Shown here: positions 47,890 to 55,166 of the stretch, piece after piece
Layout of the letters: each line of letters opens with the position of its first letter
Position numbering within the stretch: the stretch's first letter is position 1
Assembly (NCBI RefSeq): GCF_017968885.1
Contig: NZ_CP072913.1
Span: forward strand, 6,116,501 to 6,180,500
From: Pseudomonas sp. Tri1
Lineage (GTDB): Bacteria > Pseudomonadota > Gammaproteobacteria > Pseudomonadales > Pseudomonadaceae
Length of the DNA stretch: 64,000 nucleotides
Direction: 5' to 3'
Made by a program: the position numbers and the translations under genes
Notes under the pieces: generated by a model
What the model saw: only the letters and a program-made list of their open reading frames with translations
What the model was told of the DNA's origin: nothing
The model's database searches: none

Positions 47890-48569
47890 CAGCTGTGCCC
47901 CGGACTGTAGCTGTAGCCCAGGCCCCGATGGGTCTGGATCGGCTCGGCCTCGGCCCGGACCAGGCGCAACTTGGCGCGCACGCTCTTGATGTGGCTGTCG
48001 ATGCTGCGTTCATAGCCTGCATCACTGGCCACGCCCAGGGCGTCGAGCAGTTGTTCGCGGCTGAAGACCCGTTCGGGTTGTTCCAACAGACAGTTGAGCA
48101 GGCGGAATTCATGGCGGGTGAGGTTCAGCGGTTTGCCGCGATAGCTGATTTGCACGCGATCGGCATCGACCTGAAACAGCGCCATGCCTGGCTCCATCAC
48201 CGGTCGCGGCGCCACGCGCTTGAGAATCGCCCGGACCCTGGCTGCCACCTCGCGGGGGCTGAAGGGCTTGACCACATAATCGTCGGCACCGATTTCCAGG
48301 CCCACGACCCGGTCGATCTCGCCATCCCGAGCTGTCAGAAAGATGACCGGAACGTCGCTGAAACGTCTGAGATTTTTACAAGTCTCGAATCCGCTGATAT
48401 CCGGCAGGCCCACATCGAGGATGATCAGGTCCGCCGGGGTGCTTTTCTGGTGATCGAGGGCGGCCGCGCCGAGGCTCAGCCAAGTGGTGTCGAATCCCTC
48501 CCCTTGCAGGGCAAACACCAGCGTATCGGCGATGGCGGCTTCGTCTTCGACAATCAGGATATGAGGCAT
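47889..48569 (-). CDS. creB: Response regulator CreB
   Basis: OmpR-family regulator of 226 aa. Receiver: ILIVEDEAAIADTL, phospho-acceptor Asp52 in LIILDVGLPDISGFE, VIFLTARDGEIDR and VVKPFSPREV. The winged-helix output domain has LTRHEFRLLNCLLEQPERVFSREQLLDAL and ERSIDSHIKSVRAKL. The ATG at 48569 starts directly at MPHILIVEDE. It is coupled to creC and presumably activates creD through the repeat at 46320. Confidence 0.95.
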   Translation of the reverse strand: MPHILIVEDEAAIADTLVFALQGEGFDTTWLSLGAAALDHQKSTPADLIILDVGLPDISGFETCKNLRRFSDVPVIFLTARDGEIDRVVGLEIGADDYVVKPFSPREVAARVRAILKRVAPRPVMEPGMALFQVDADRVQISYRGKPLNLTRHEFRLLNCLLEQPERVFSREQLLDALGVASDAGYERSIDSHIKSVRAKLRLVRAEAEPIQTHRGLGYSYSPGHS

Positions 48570-48638
48570 GGCTTGCGAGCCCGGCAGTAAAGTTGCCGGA
48601 ACGGTGCCCCAAGCCTCGGGGCACGTCAATCGGGGAAA

Positions 48639-49145
48639 TCAGCAGTCGGGTTTGTCTGCCGTGAAACGGCGGGCCGGGTTCACCGCTGCGCCGAACTCGC
48701 GCAGGGCCTTGGCGCCGATCAGCAATGGGTAGTTGAAGCTGCTGCGGTCGGTCAGGTTGACCTCCACCGTGCGCTTGACGTTGCCCAAGCATAGTTCCAG
48801 GTCGACCACGGGGCGCTTGGTGGGCGCGATTTTTTCGTCGTCGTCTTCATCTTCTTCAGAACGGGTCTTGATCTTACTGATGCGCGCGATCTTGTGTTCG
48901 TAGACCTTGTTGCTCGCATCCTTGGTCGCCAGGCGGAACCGTACCCAGTCATCACCGTCGCGGGTGAAGGTTTCGATGTCCTTGGCCGACAGCGACGCGG
49001 TCAGGGCGCCGGTGTCCATCTTGGCCTTGAGCACCTCGCCGCCGATTTCGGGCAACGCGATGTATTCGTAGCGCCCGTACAGGGTCGGCTCGGCGGCCAG
49101 CACTGGAAGGGCCACCAGGGAAAGCAGGGCGAGAAAGGATTTCAT
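48639..49145 (-). CDS. Retropepsin-like periplasmic protein (RimK-associated Zn-protease family)
   Basis: Protein of 168 aa with a signal peptide MKSFLALLSLVALPVLA cleaved before AEP. The body is the Pfam Zn_protease/retropepsin-like domain: YIALPEIGGEVLKAKMDTGALTASLSA with the aspartic-protease-type DTGA, and FNYPLLIGAKAL. It lacks a RimK partner here and sits before creB (70-base gap), as in other pseudomonads. It may act on envelope substrates; proteolysis is not demonstrated by sequence. Confidence 0.82.
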   Translation of the reverse strand: MKSFLALLSLVALPVLAAEPTLYGRYEYIALPEIGGEVLKAKMDTGALTASLSAKDIETFTRDGDDWVRFRLATKDASNKVYEHKIARISKIKTRSEEDEDDDEKIAPTKRPVVDLELCLGNVKRTVEVNLTDRSSFNYPLLIGAKALREFGAAVNPARRFTADKPDC

Positions 49146-49352
49146 GCAAGAGGGCTTCCTGTGTGGGTGGGATTTTAGACCGTGGCCGATGGATTCGTTC
49201 GGTTGATCGCGCACCTGTGGCCTGGGATTGCTCCCTGGCCACAAAAGCGGGTCCAGCCTACCCGAACCAACGTGAAACTTTCGTCCACGCGATTTGGCCT
49301 GCCGCCCGAAGCTGCTTATCATGGCCCGCCCATCTGTTTGCAAGAGTCATCT

Positions 49353-50246
49353 ATGCGCCGCCTGCTCACCGGCTGTTTCGTCACCCTGCTGCTGTTACTC
49401 AACACCCTGGTGCTGTTCGGCCCGCTGATGGTGTTCGCGTTGCTCAAACTGGTCCTGCCCGGGCGCTTTCGCGACTACGCCTCGTGGGCGGTGATGTGGA
49501 TCGCCGAGACCTGGGCCGAGATCGACAAGCTGATCTTTGCCCTGTGCATCCCCACCCGCTGGGACATTCGCGGCGGCGGTAACTTGCGGCGCGACACCTC
49601 CTACCTGGTGATCAGCAATCACCAATCCTGGGTCGACATCCCCGCCCTCGTCCAGACCCTCAACCGACGCACGCCATTTTTCAAGTTCTTCCTCAAGAAA
49701 GAACTGGTCTGGGTGCCCTTCCTGGGACTCGCCTGGTGGGCGCTGGACTATCCGTTCATGAAGCGCTACACCAAGGCCTTCCTGGCCAAGCATCCGGAAC
49801 TGGCCGGCAAGGATCTGGAAATCACCCGACAGGCCTGCGAGCTGTTCAAGCGCCAACCGGTCACCGTGGTGAACTACCTCGAAGGCACGCGCTTCACCGC
49901 CGCCAAAAGCCAACAGCAACAGTCACCCTTCACCCACCTGCTCAAGCCCAAGGCCGGTGGCGTGGCGTTCGTGCTCGCAGCCATGGGTGAACAACTGGAC
50001 GCGGTACTGGACGTGACCGTGGTTTATCCGCAAGCGCGCATTCCCGGGTTCTGGGACTTGATCAGCGGCGCGGTGCCCCGGGTCATCATCGACATCCAGA
50101 CCCGCGAACTGGACCCGGCGCTGTGGCAGGGCGATTACGAAAAAGACCCGGTGTTTCGCCAGCACGTGCAGGACTGGGTTAATAAGCTCTGGACTGAAAA
50201 GGACCGGCGCATCGCTGAGTTGCGCAACGAAGGGATTGGAACCTAA
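49353..50246 (+). CDS. LPLAT-family acyltransferase (YihG-like)
   Basis: Predicted membrane 1-acyl-glycerol-3-phosphate acyltransferase, 297 aa. The N-terminal membrane segment is LLTGCFVTLLLLLNTLVLFGPLMVF; the catalytic HX4D box is NHQSWVD (His90, Asp95); the acceptor motif is YLEGTRFT near 172-179, and a later PRVIIDIQTREL fits the fourth block. It is YihG-like by overall shape. The ATG at 49353 begins at the hydrophobic segment. It is the last recognisable core gene before the accessory RHS region. Confidence 0.88.
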   Translation: MRRLLTGCFVTLLLLLNTLVLFGPLMVFALLKLVLPGRFRDYASWAVMWIAETWAEIDKLIFALCIPTRWDIRGGGNLRRDTSYLVISNHQSWVDIPALVQTLNRRTPFFKFFLKKELVWVPFLGLAWWALDYPFMKRYTKAFLAKHPELAGKDLEITRQACELFKRQPVTVVNYLEGTRFTAAKSQQQQSPFTHLLKPKAGGVAFVLAAMGEQLDAVLDVTVVYPQARIPGFWDLISGAVPRVIIDIQTRELDPALWQGDYEKDPVFRQHVQDWVNKLWTEKDRRIAELRNEGIGT

Positions 50247-50263
50247 CAGTTCTGATAGTAGGC
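50243..50263. promoter_or_regulatory. Diverged copy of the accessory palindrome, upstream of rhs1
   Basis: CTAACAGTTCTGATAGTAGG: outer CCTA...TAGTAGGC as in the copies at 54796 and 56643, but shorter and with altered half-sites. It closely resembles the copy at 59369 upstream of the fifth RHS gene, and lies about 64 bases before the first. Confidence 0.45.
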
Positions 50264-50326
50264 AGCGGCTGAAAAAGCTCCGATGCTAGAGGTCCGGATG
50301 TTTGGACCTGGCACGGAGTTCGGAGC

Positions 50327-51361
50327 ATGCCTGATGCCCCTCGTGGAACCGTATTGTGTCGCTACCGCTACGACCCGCTGGATCGATTGGTCGATTGTGC
50401 ACCTTCCGCTGAGGCTGGTATTCAGCGCTTTTATTGCAAAAGTCGATTGGCTACGGAGATACAGGGCGCGGTGCAGCGAAGCGTTTTCCAGCATGACGAC
50501 CAGTTGTTGGCGCAACTTCGATGCGAGGATGTGAAGATCGATACCACCCTGTTGGCGACCGATCAGCAGCGGTCGGTGTTGAATGTGCTCGATGCGAACC
50601 GGCTTCATCCCCTTGTCTATACACCTTACGGCCATCGCCCGGCGGAAAATGGCTTGCTCAGTTTGCTTGGGTTTAACGGCGAACGGCCGGATCCGGTAAC
50701 GAGACATTATTTGTTGGGGAATGGGTATCGGGCGTTCAATCCGGTGTTGATGCGGTTTAATAGTCCGGATAGCTGGAGTCCGTTTGGTGGGGGCGGGCTG
50801 AATGCATACGTATATTGTGGAGGAGATCCGAGGAATCGGACAGATCCTTCAGGGCATATTTGGGGGATAGGAAAATTCTTCAGAAGGGTATCCAACTTGA
50901 GGCCAAAAGCGCTTAAAAGTACACAGTCAACACAATTACTTATTGCAAAACGGCCCTCATTAAGCTCTATATCAATACCTGAGCAATACTCACCGATACC
51001 ACCAATCTCTGTACCTGAGAAACGCTCACCGCCCCCACCAATCTCTGTACCTGATCAACAATCACCGGCACCACCAATTCCCCCAAAAAATGCATCGAAA
51101 CCACTGCGACCGGTTACAAAACCAAAACCATTACCAACAAACTTCACTATCATAAATAAGAAAGTCTTTATCACCTTGCCTAACGCACCAGACCATGTCT
51201 TTGTTGCTCCATATCCGTTAGACAACAAATCTATAAGTGCGCTTAGAAAAGAAGGCGTCCACATCCATCCCAGCTTACTGTCTACGCCCAGAGACAACTC
51301 CAGATTCAAGCAAGGCTTTGATCCTGGGCCTGAAATCGCGGACCTCCGCCAAACCCCATGA
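50327..51361 (+). CDS. Standalone RHS-core tip protein with proline-rich tail (rhs1)
   Basis: Protein of 344 aa with no RHS repeat shell. It begins directly with CRYRYDPLDRLVDC, then TTLLATDQQRSVLNVLDANR, YTPYGHRPAENG and the RHS-associated core LLGFNGERPDPVT ... RAFNPVLMRFNSPDSWSPF (about 112-165), ending DPSGH. The tail after about 215 is proline-rich with three tandem 12-residue units, then a unique domain TNFTIINKKVFITLPNAPDH to the end. The tail has lower G+C than the core. No signal peptide. It resembles the C-terminal part of TccC/Rhs toxins; toxicity is not shown and no immunity gene is obvious. Confidence 0.8.
   Translation: MPDAPRGTVLCRYRYDPLDRLVDCAPSAEAGIQRFYCKSRLATEIQGAVQRSVFQHDDQLLAQLRCEDVKIDTTLLATDQQRSVLNVLDANRLHPLVYTPYGHRPAENGLLSLLGFNGERPDPVTRHYLLGNGYRAFNPVLMRFNSPDSWSPFGGGGLNAYVYCGGDPRNRTDPSGHIWGIGKFFRRVSNLRPKALKSTQSTQLLIAKRPSLSSISIPEQYSPIPPISVPEKRSPPPPISVPDQQSPAPPIPPKNASKPLRPVTKPKPLPTNFTIINKKVFITLPNAPDHVFVAPYPLDNKSISALRKEGVHIHPSLLSTPRDNSRFKQGFDPGPEIADLRQTP
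50969..51076 (+). repeat. Three 36-bp tandem repeats in rhs1
   Basis: Three in-frame 12-codon units of pattern I-S-[IV]-P-[ED]-x-x-S-P-x-P-P, forming a proline-rich linker between core and tail. Copies 2 and 3 start identically (ATCTCTGTACCTGA). Copy number could vary by slippage. Confidence 0.85.
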
Positions 51362-51402
51362 ACGAAAAAAACGACTCGTTTAATTCCAAATCAACATAAA
51401 AA

Positions 51403-51420
51403 ACTGTCAACCCTGACAGT
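51403..51420. promoter_or_regulatory. Accessory palindrome ACTGTCA-ACCC-TGACAGT
   Basis: Perfect 7-bp inverted repeat with a 4-base ACCC spacer, followed by AGCCC, 58 bases before the secreted-protein gene at 51479. The flanks (AACATAAA before it) match those of the copy at 52730. Confidence 0.65.
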
Positions 51421-51478
51421 AGCCCTCACCAACCACAGCCGCAAACATGTCGCCGGGACATATTGCGGAGGCAAGTCC

Positions 51479-51886
51479 ATGCGAAACTTCATAACGGACG
51501 GCGGCGCTGGAATGTGCTTGCTGATCATCGGCCATGTCCATGCCGGAGAAGTCACCTGCCCGGCGGCAACACAAATCCATGGCACCACTGAAACAATAGA
51601 AATCCAAGATGATCGCCAATGGCAGAGCCAGGACCTAGGACAAGAGGCCAACCCGGCGGTACTGCAACTTAACGACGCCGAGTTCGCGATCCATGAACCC
51701 GACGAAGATGAACAGATACCGAGGAGAGTGACCATCACCTGCAATTACGGCGAGAACAATCTCACGCTGGATTACCTCGACTTCCAAGGGCCGACATCGT
51801 TGCCCTTGGTGCCCAACCGTTGCGCCAGCCGAGACGCCAACACCTGCAGGCGCGCGAGCGCCGACTACTTCAGCTTGAGATTCTGA
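51479..51886 (+). CDS. Small secreted four-cysteine protein (DUF3757-like), copy 1
   Basis: Protein of 135 aa. Hydrophobic N-terminus MCLLIIGHVHAGE looks like a signal peptide cleaved after HVHA; the mature part starts EVTCPAAT. Four further conserved positions with its paralogue at 52803: Cys in TITCNYG, in PNRCASRD and in NTCRRA, with DYFSLRF at the end, so two disulphides are likely. It resembles DUF3757-type small pseudomonad proteins, but I am not certain of the family. GGAGG lies seven bases before the ATG. It carries the accessory palindrome in its promoter. Confidence 0.72.
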   Translation: MRNFITDGGAGMCLLIIGHVHAGEVTCPAATQIHGTTETIEIQDDRQWQSQDLGQEANPAVLQLNDAEFAIHEPDEDEQIPRRVTITCNYGENNLTLDYLDFQGPTSLPLVPNRCASRDANTCRRASADYFSLRF

Positions 51887-51922
51887 TGGTTTCGTGGCGG
51901 ACTTTCGATGTCGCCACCTTCA

Positions 51923-52498
51923 TCAAACACCCGCACCCGTGCCCCAAATCCCCCCCAGGTACTGCAACAACGAACCGGCAACCCCTTGCTGACCAAGGTA
52001 CTGCAGGATGATCGGGGCAAACTGCCCAATCATCCCACTGTCCATGCCCAGCGCACTGAATGCGTTGTTCAGGTCATTGGTGTCCTTGACGTTACCCAGC
52101 AACCCGTCGAGCAAGGCGTTTTTATCCGAGCCACCACCGAGCAAACCACCCAGGCCATTGAGCCCGCCGATGGCGCTGTTTCCGGCGATCTGGTCCAGGC
52201 CCGGCACACTTTTGCTCAATTCGGAGAACTGCGGCTCGCTGAGCCGATTCTTCGCCAGCCCCAGCATCGCACCGGCACCGCCGATGGCCTGTTCCGGGGT
52301 GATCTTGAGTTCCGAGCCCAGGGTATTGAGCAGCCCCGCGGCTTTCGGTGCAGCGGCCACGACACCCTCCTCCTCACCTGAGTTGCCCTGCATCGCCGAC
52401 ACCACAATCGCCGCATCGCTGAGACTGAACTGCGCGAAAGCCGGGCTGGCGGCCAGAGTCAACAGGCAAGACAGTGCAAAACCGCGTGAAACCTTCAT
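51923..52498 (-). CDS. DUF2780 (VcgC/VcgE-like) secreted protein
   Basis: Protein of 191 aa with a signal peptide MKVSRGFALSCLLTLAASPA ending in FAQFS. The mature part is alanine/glycine-rich with LLNTLGSELKITPEQAIGGAGAMLGLAKNRL and a C-terminal LGMDSGMIGQFAPIILQYLG, the pattern of the DUF2780 family. Function unknown; periplasmic or exported. The start is uncertain because Met codons also occur 3 and 10 codons earlier. It is the only minus-strand gene between the acyltransferase and fdhA, apart from the fdhA fragment. Confidence 0.8.
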   Translation of the reverse strand: MKVSRGFALSCLLTLAASPAFAQFSLSDAAIVVSAMQGNSGEEEGVVAAAPKAAGLLNTLGSELKITPEQAIGGAGAMLGLAKNRLSEPQFSELSKSVPGLDQIAGNSAIGGLNGLGGLLGGGSDKNALLDGLLGNVKDTNDLNNAFSALGMDSGMIGQFAPIILQYLGQQGVAGSLLQYLGGIWGTGAGV

Positions 52499-52729
52499 CC
52501 GGGACATCCTCTTGAACATGAAAAAACCGCCCATATAGAGCGGCGTAAAGCGTGCTTTGGACTGGCGCGAACAGCTATTGTTCCTAGGCGTTGTATGCGC
52601 TTCGACCGACAGTTATTACAGACAAATCTTTCAAGACAGTGGGAAACATCTGATTTAACGAGAATCGAGTCATTTGTTATCGCCAAAAGTTACCAAACAT
52701 CCCTACACAGTTCTAAATTGACATAAATA

Positions 52730-52747
52730 ACTGCCAACCTTGACAGT
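52730..52747. promoter_or_regulatory. Accessory palindrome ACTGCCA-ACCT-TGACAGT
   Basis: Same element with one mismatch in the left half, followed by AGCCC, 55 bases before the second secreted-protein gene. A matching ACATAAATA flank lies upstream. Confidence 0.6.
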
Positions 52748-52802
52748 AGCCCGCCCGGCCAAAGCCGCGAGTATCGCTTAACGGAGCCAAGGAGCTTGGC
52801 AA

Positions 52803-53231
52803 ATGAAAAAAATACCGGCTGGAGGCGCGGTGTTACTCATGCTGATCATCGGCCATGTCCATGCCGGTGAAATAACGTGTCCGGCCGCTACAAGCATTCA
52901 TAGGAACATTGAAGCGCTGGAAGACGTTTACTCTGTCGACGGGCAGGAAAATCACGAATGGGCGAGCGAAAGCCTAGTGGACGTGATTGACCCGACCTCG
53001 CTGCGATTCGAAGGGGCCGAGTACGTTATCCATGAGTCCGACGAGGATAAGCAAGCAGCCAGGTTAGCGACCATCACTTGTAGGTACGGGGATATAAATC
53101 TGAAGTTGGCGTATCAACAGATCCTGGAACCGGCATTTTCAAGATGGGCGAACAATCGCTGCGAAAGCCGGGATACCCGAATGTGCAGGTTGATGGACAA
53201 CGATTACTTCAACCTGATTTTTGATAGGTAA
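52803..53231 (+). CDS. Small secreted four-cysteine protein (DUF3757-like), copy 2
   Basis: Paralogue of the 51479 gene, 142 aa, with MLIIGHVHAGEITCPAAT, the ESDEDKQAARLATITCRYGDINLKL block, NRCESRD and MCRLMDNDYFNLIF. The signal peptide and the cysteine positions match copy 1 while the middle differs more. Promoter regions are also homologous, so gene plus promoter was duplicated, with the DUF2780 gene now between the copies. Function unknown. Confidence 0.72.
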   Translation: MKKIPAGGAVLLMLIIGHVHAGEITCPAATSIHRNIEALEDVYSVDGQENHEWASESLVDVIDPTSLRFEGAEYVIHESDEDKQAARLATITCRYGDINLKLAYQQILEPAFSRWANNRCESRDTRMCRLMDNDYFNLIFDR

Positions 53232-53317
53232 TGGCAACTCGGTCACTGTTCTCTCAAAGCATCCTGCATCGCCTGCACAGTTACCGTACAGTGCGGCTCC
53301 TCCAGCAGAGTTTGCCT

Positions 53318-53893
53318 ATGAACGTAAAAATCGGCGGCGCGACCCTCGCGGTCATCCTGACGGGGATGCTCATTGCCCTGGGCGTCAACGAATGCCAGCG
53401 CGGCCCGCTGAATCCGGAACTGGCCGACGGCATCAGTGAAGAGCAGAAGACTTGGCTGACCATCGAGCACCGCATCAAGCGCTCCGACCCGGCCCTGATC
53501 GATGTCAGCCGCGATCAGCAAGCGCTAACCGTGCTTTACCGTCCAGGTGCTTGCGCAAATGACTGCGAGCCCTGGGTTCCGCACATGCTGCGTGTTGTCG
53601 GCCATGGCCTGGCAGCGCTCAATGGCGCGCCAGGGGGCAAGCAATACACGCAAGTGACGGTCAAGGCGCGCCTGCTGGCCGATGATGACGTGGAACTGGT
53701 CTACGACATGCCGGGCTTCGACGCGATCAAGACACAGCAGGAGGGCTACGTCACCTTTGCCAGCATGCCCCGCACCCTGAATTTCAGCGAGGACGCCTTG
53801 GCTCAAGCGCGAGACTATTGCCAAGGCCCTAGCACCCAGGGTTTCTACCCTGAATTCTGCGAGCGGGTCAGGACCGCAACGGCCCATCAATAA
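53318..53893 (+). CDS. Membrane-anchored protein of unknown function
   Basis: Protein of 191 aa. One N-terminal hydrophobic helix (IGGATLAVILTGMLIALGV) anchors it, leaving a periplasmic domain with cysteines in NECQRG, GACANDCEPW, DYCQGP and EFCERV. I do not recognise a family. I chose the Met at 53318, just before the helix; the frame stays open to 53231. It follows the second secreted-protein gene by 86 bases, but with no clear link. Confidence 0.65.
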   Translation: MNVKIGGATLAVILTGMLIALGVNECQRGPLNPELADGISEEQKTWLTIEHRIKRSDPALIDVSRDQQALTVLYRPGACANDCEPWVPHMLRVVGHGLAALNGAPGGKQYTQVTVKARLLADDDVELVYDMPGFDAIKTQQEGYVTFASMPRTLNFSEDALAQARDYCQGPSTQGFYPEFCERVRTATAHQ

Positions 53894-53912
53894 CCGTGGC
53901 GAGGGGATTTTT

Positions 53913-54025
53913 GATCGTTCCCACGCGCAGCAAGGAATGCATCCCGTGACGCTCTACGTCACCTTACAAAAGCGGAACGCGGAGCGTCCCTGGCGACATT
54001 CCCACGCAGGAGCGTGGGAACGATC
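53913..54025. repeat. GATCGTTCCCACGC inverted repeat element
   Basis: Ends GATCGTTCCCACGC and GCGTGGGAACGATC, with internal GACGCTCTACGTC and GGAACGCGGAGCGTCCC. A second copy lies at 62904-63011. GTGGCGAGGGGAT and ATCCCCTCGCCAC fragments of another family flank it (about 53896 and 54111). The 53894-54278 stretch holds no gene I can support. Confidence 0.75.
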
Positions 54026-54278
54026 GATGAACTCAATCTTCCTGGCACACCGAGTTGCCTGGTTTGGGGCCGCTACGCATCCCAGCGGGGCGGTGCGACC
54101 TTTCGCTGAATCCCCTCGCCACAATCGGCGGTGTTCCGGCCCGAATATTCGCGACCAAAAATCTTACAACTACTTGGGAAATCACCCGCAGTGGTGAGCC
54201 TTGCGCCGCCCAATGTGCGCTGCCTATAGTTCGTCCCGTCGTCCATATGGCGACTCGGGTTTGGCGACTCGATACACT

Positions 54279-54473
54279 ATGGTCAGAAGCCCTGCTTTTT
54301 GGCACGGGCTTTTGCACTCGCAGAACTGCTCAATGGCGGTTGTGCGCGGGAGGCCTTCGGGTCTGCCGGCTTCCATGGTGTCCGGTTCGCCAACCTGCGT
54401 ACAGCTGCCACCCATTCGTTTGGCGACGAGTGAGTGGCGGCATCATCGAACCCCATGGAGATCTACCGAATGA
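54279..54473 (+). CDS. Possible small ORF coupled to the 54470 gene
   Basis: A 64-codon frame starting MVRSPAFWHGLLHSQNCSMA and containing GRPSGLPASMVSGSP and VQLPPIRLATS. This pattern distantly recalls Ash/Icd-like small proteins. Its stop overlaps the next start as ATGA, the usual sign of translational coupling. There is no strong ribosome-binding site, so it may instead be a leader region. Family assignment is weak. Confidence 0.35.
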   Translation: MVRSPAFWHGLLHSQNCSMAVVRGRPSGLPASMVSGSPTCVQLPPIRLATSEWRHHRTPWRSTE

Positions 54474-54742
54474 ACCGATACATGCCCATCACCGGCGTCG
54501 ACTGCCCCCCCGCCACCCTGCTCATCGACACCCAAGCCCCCCTCGACGTCCTCTCCGAAACCGCTGCCTACCGCATCCGCGCCGTCACCCAGGTGCTGGA
54601 AAACATCGCTTTTCGCGAGGAGATCAGTTCCGACGCCGTAGTCCTCCACGACTTCGCCCTGCTCCTAGCGATTCCGTTGCGCGATGGCTGTGACGTACTG
54701 GACGTGATCGGCCGACGCTTGCAGGCGCAAGTCATGGCATGA
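54470..54742 (+). CDS. Small conserved-type protein of unknown function (DUF3077-like)
   Basis: Protein of 90 aa, starting MNRYMPITGVDCPPATLLID, without membrane segments or signal. It resembles the small DUF3077-type proteins common in Pseudomonas, a weak assignment. Its last 14 or so codons (DVIGRRLQAQVMA) and the DNA that follows are duplicated at 56547 onward, where they are fused to an fdhA fragment. It lies upstream of the first csp-rhs cassette. Confidence 0.6.
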   Translation: MNRYMPITGVDCPPATLLIDTQAPLDVLSETAAYRIRAVTQVLENIAFREEISSDAVVLHDFALLLAIPLRDGCDVLDVIGRRLQAQVMA

Positions 54743-54795
54743 CCGCCCCTGGCAGTCATCTGAATATCACCTGCGGTCAGTTATTTCCTCTCGGT

Positions 54796-54827
54796 ATTGC
54801 CTACTGTCAACTTTGACAGTAGGCAAT
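54796..54827. promoter_or_regulatory. Accessory palindrome, 15-bp arms, upstream of csp1
   Basis: ATTGCCTACTGTCAA - CT - TTGACAGTAGGCAAT: a perfect 32-base inverted repeat, the longest copy of the set, 104 bases before csp1. The core ACTGTCA-ACTT-TGACAGT matches the other copies. Confidence 0.7.
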
Positions 54828-54868
54828 CGTTTGGGCCGACTCTAAGCTCCAGCTATGACAACGAAAAC

Positions 54869-54901
54869 AAGGCCACGGGCGACCCAAGCGCCCAGGGCCT
54901 T
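54869..54901 (+). promoter_or_regulatory. Hairpin in the csp1 5' leader
   Basis: AAGGCC...GGCCTT enclosing GGGCG - ACCCAAG - CGCCC, then TATTC. The csp2 leader has a different but also paired helix at the same place (56716-56755), so pairing rather than sequence is kept. It could be an RNA thermosensor-like element or attenuator. Confidence 0.5.
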
Positions 54902-54930
54902 TATTCATTCGGGCAGGCAGGACAATAAAA

Positions 54931-55131
54931 ATGAGCGACCGAATTCAAGGAACCGTTAAATGGTTCAACGATGCAAAGGGCTATGGCTTTATCACGTGCG
55001 GCACGGGAGGCGAGGAGCTGTTCGTTCATTTCTCGGCGATAGCCGGCGAGGGTTATAAAACGCTGAAAGAAAGACAGCCCGTTTCCTTTGAAGTGGAGAA
55101 AGGCCCAAGGGGTTGCAGGCCACACGGGTGA
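54931..55131 (+). CDS. Cold-shock domain protein with frameshifted C-terminus (csp1)
   Basis: CspA-family protein, 66 aa as read. RNP1 KGYGFI (16-21) and RNP2 FVHF (31-34) are intact, with [13 protein letters not shown] and [15 protein letters not shown]. The end reads PRGCRPHG, whereas csp2 ends in [11 protein letters not shown]. The bases after about 55107 encode LQATRVTPE in another frame, so one A appears to be missing. The last beta strand is therefore lost and function may be reduced. rhs2 starts 35 bases downstream, so the two are probably co-transcribed. Confidence 0.8.
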   Translation: MSDRIQGTVKWFNDAKGYGFITCGTGGEELFVHFSAIAGEGYKTLKERQPVSFEVEKGPRGCRPHG

Positions 55132-55166
55132 CGCCGGAGTGAAAACAATCCATCAGGGGGCAGTCT

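Noticed and set aside
50283..50534. 83-codon frame starting before rhs1
   Set aside because: Out of frame with the RHS homology, and all five rhs genes agree on the other frame.
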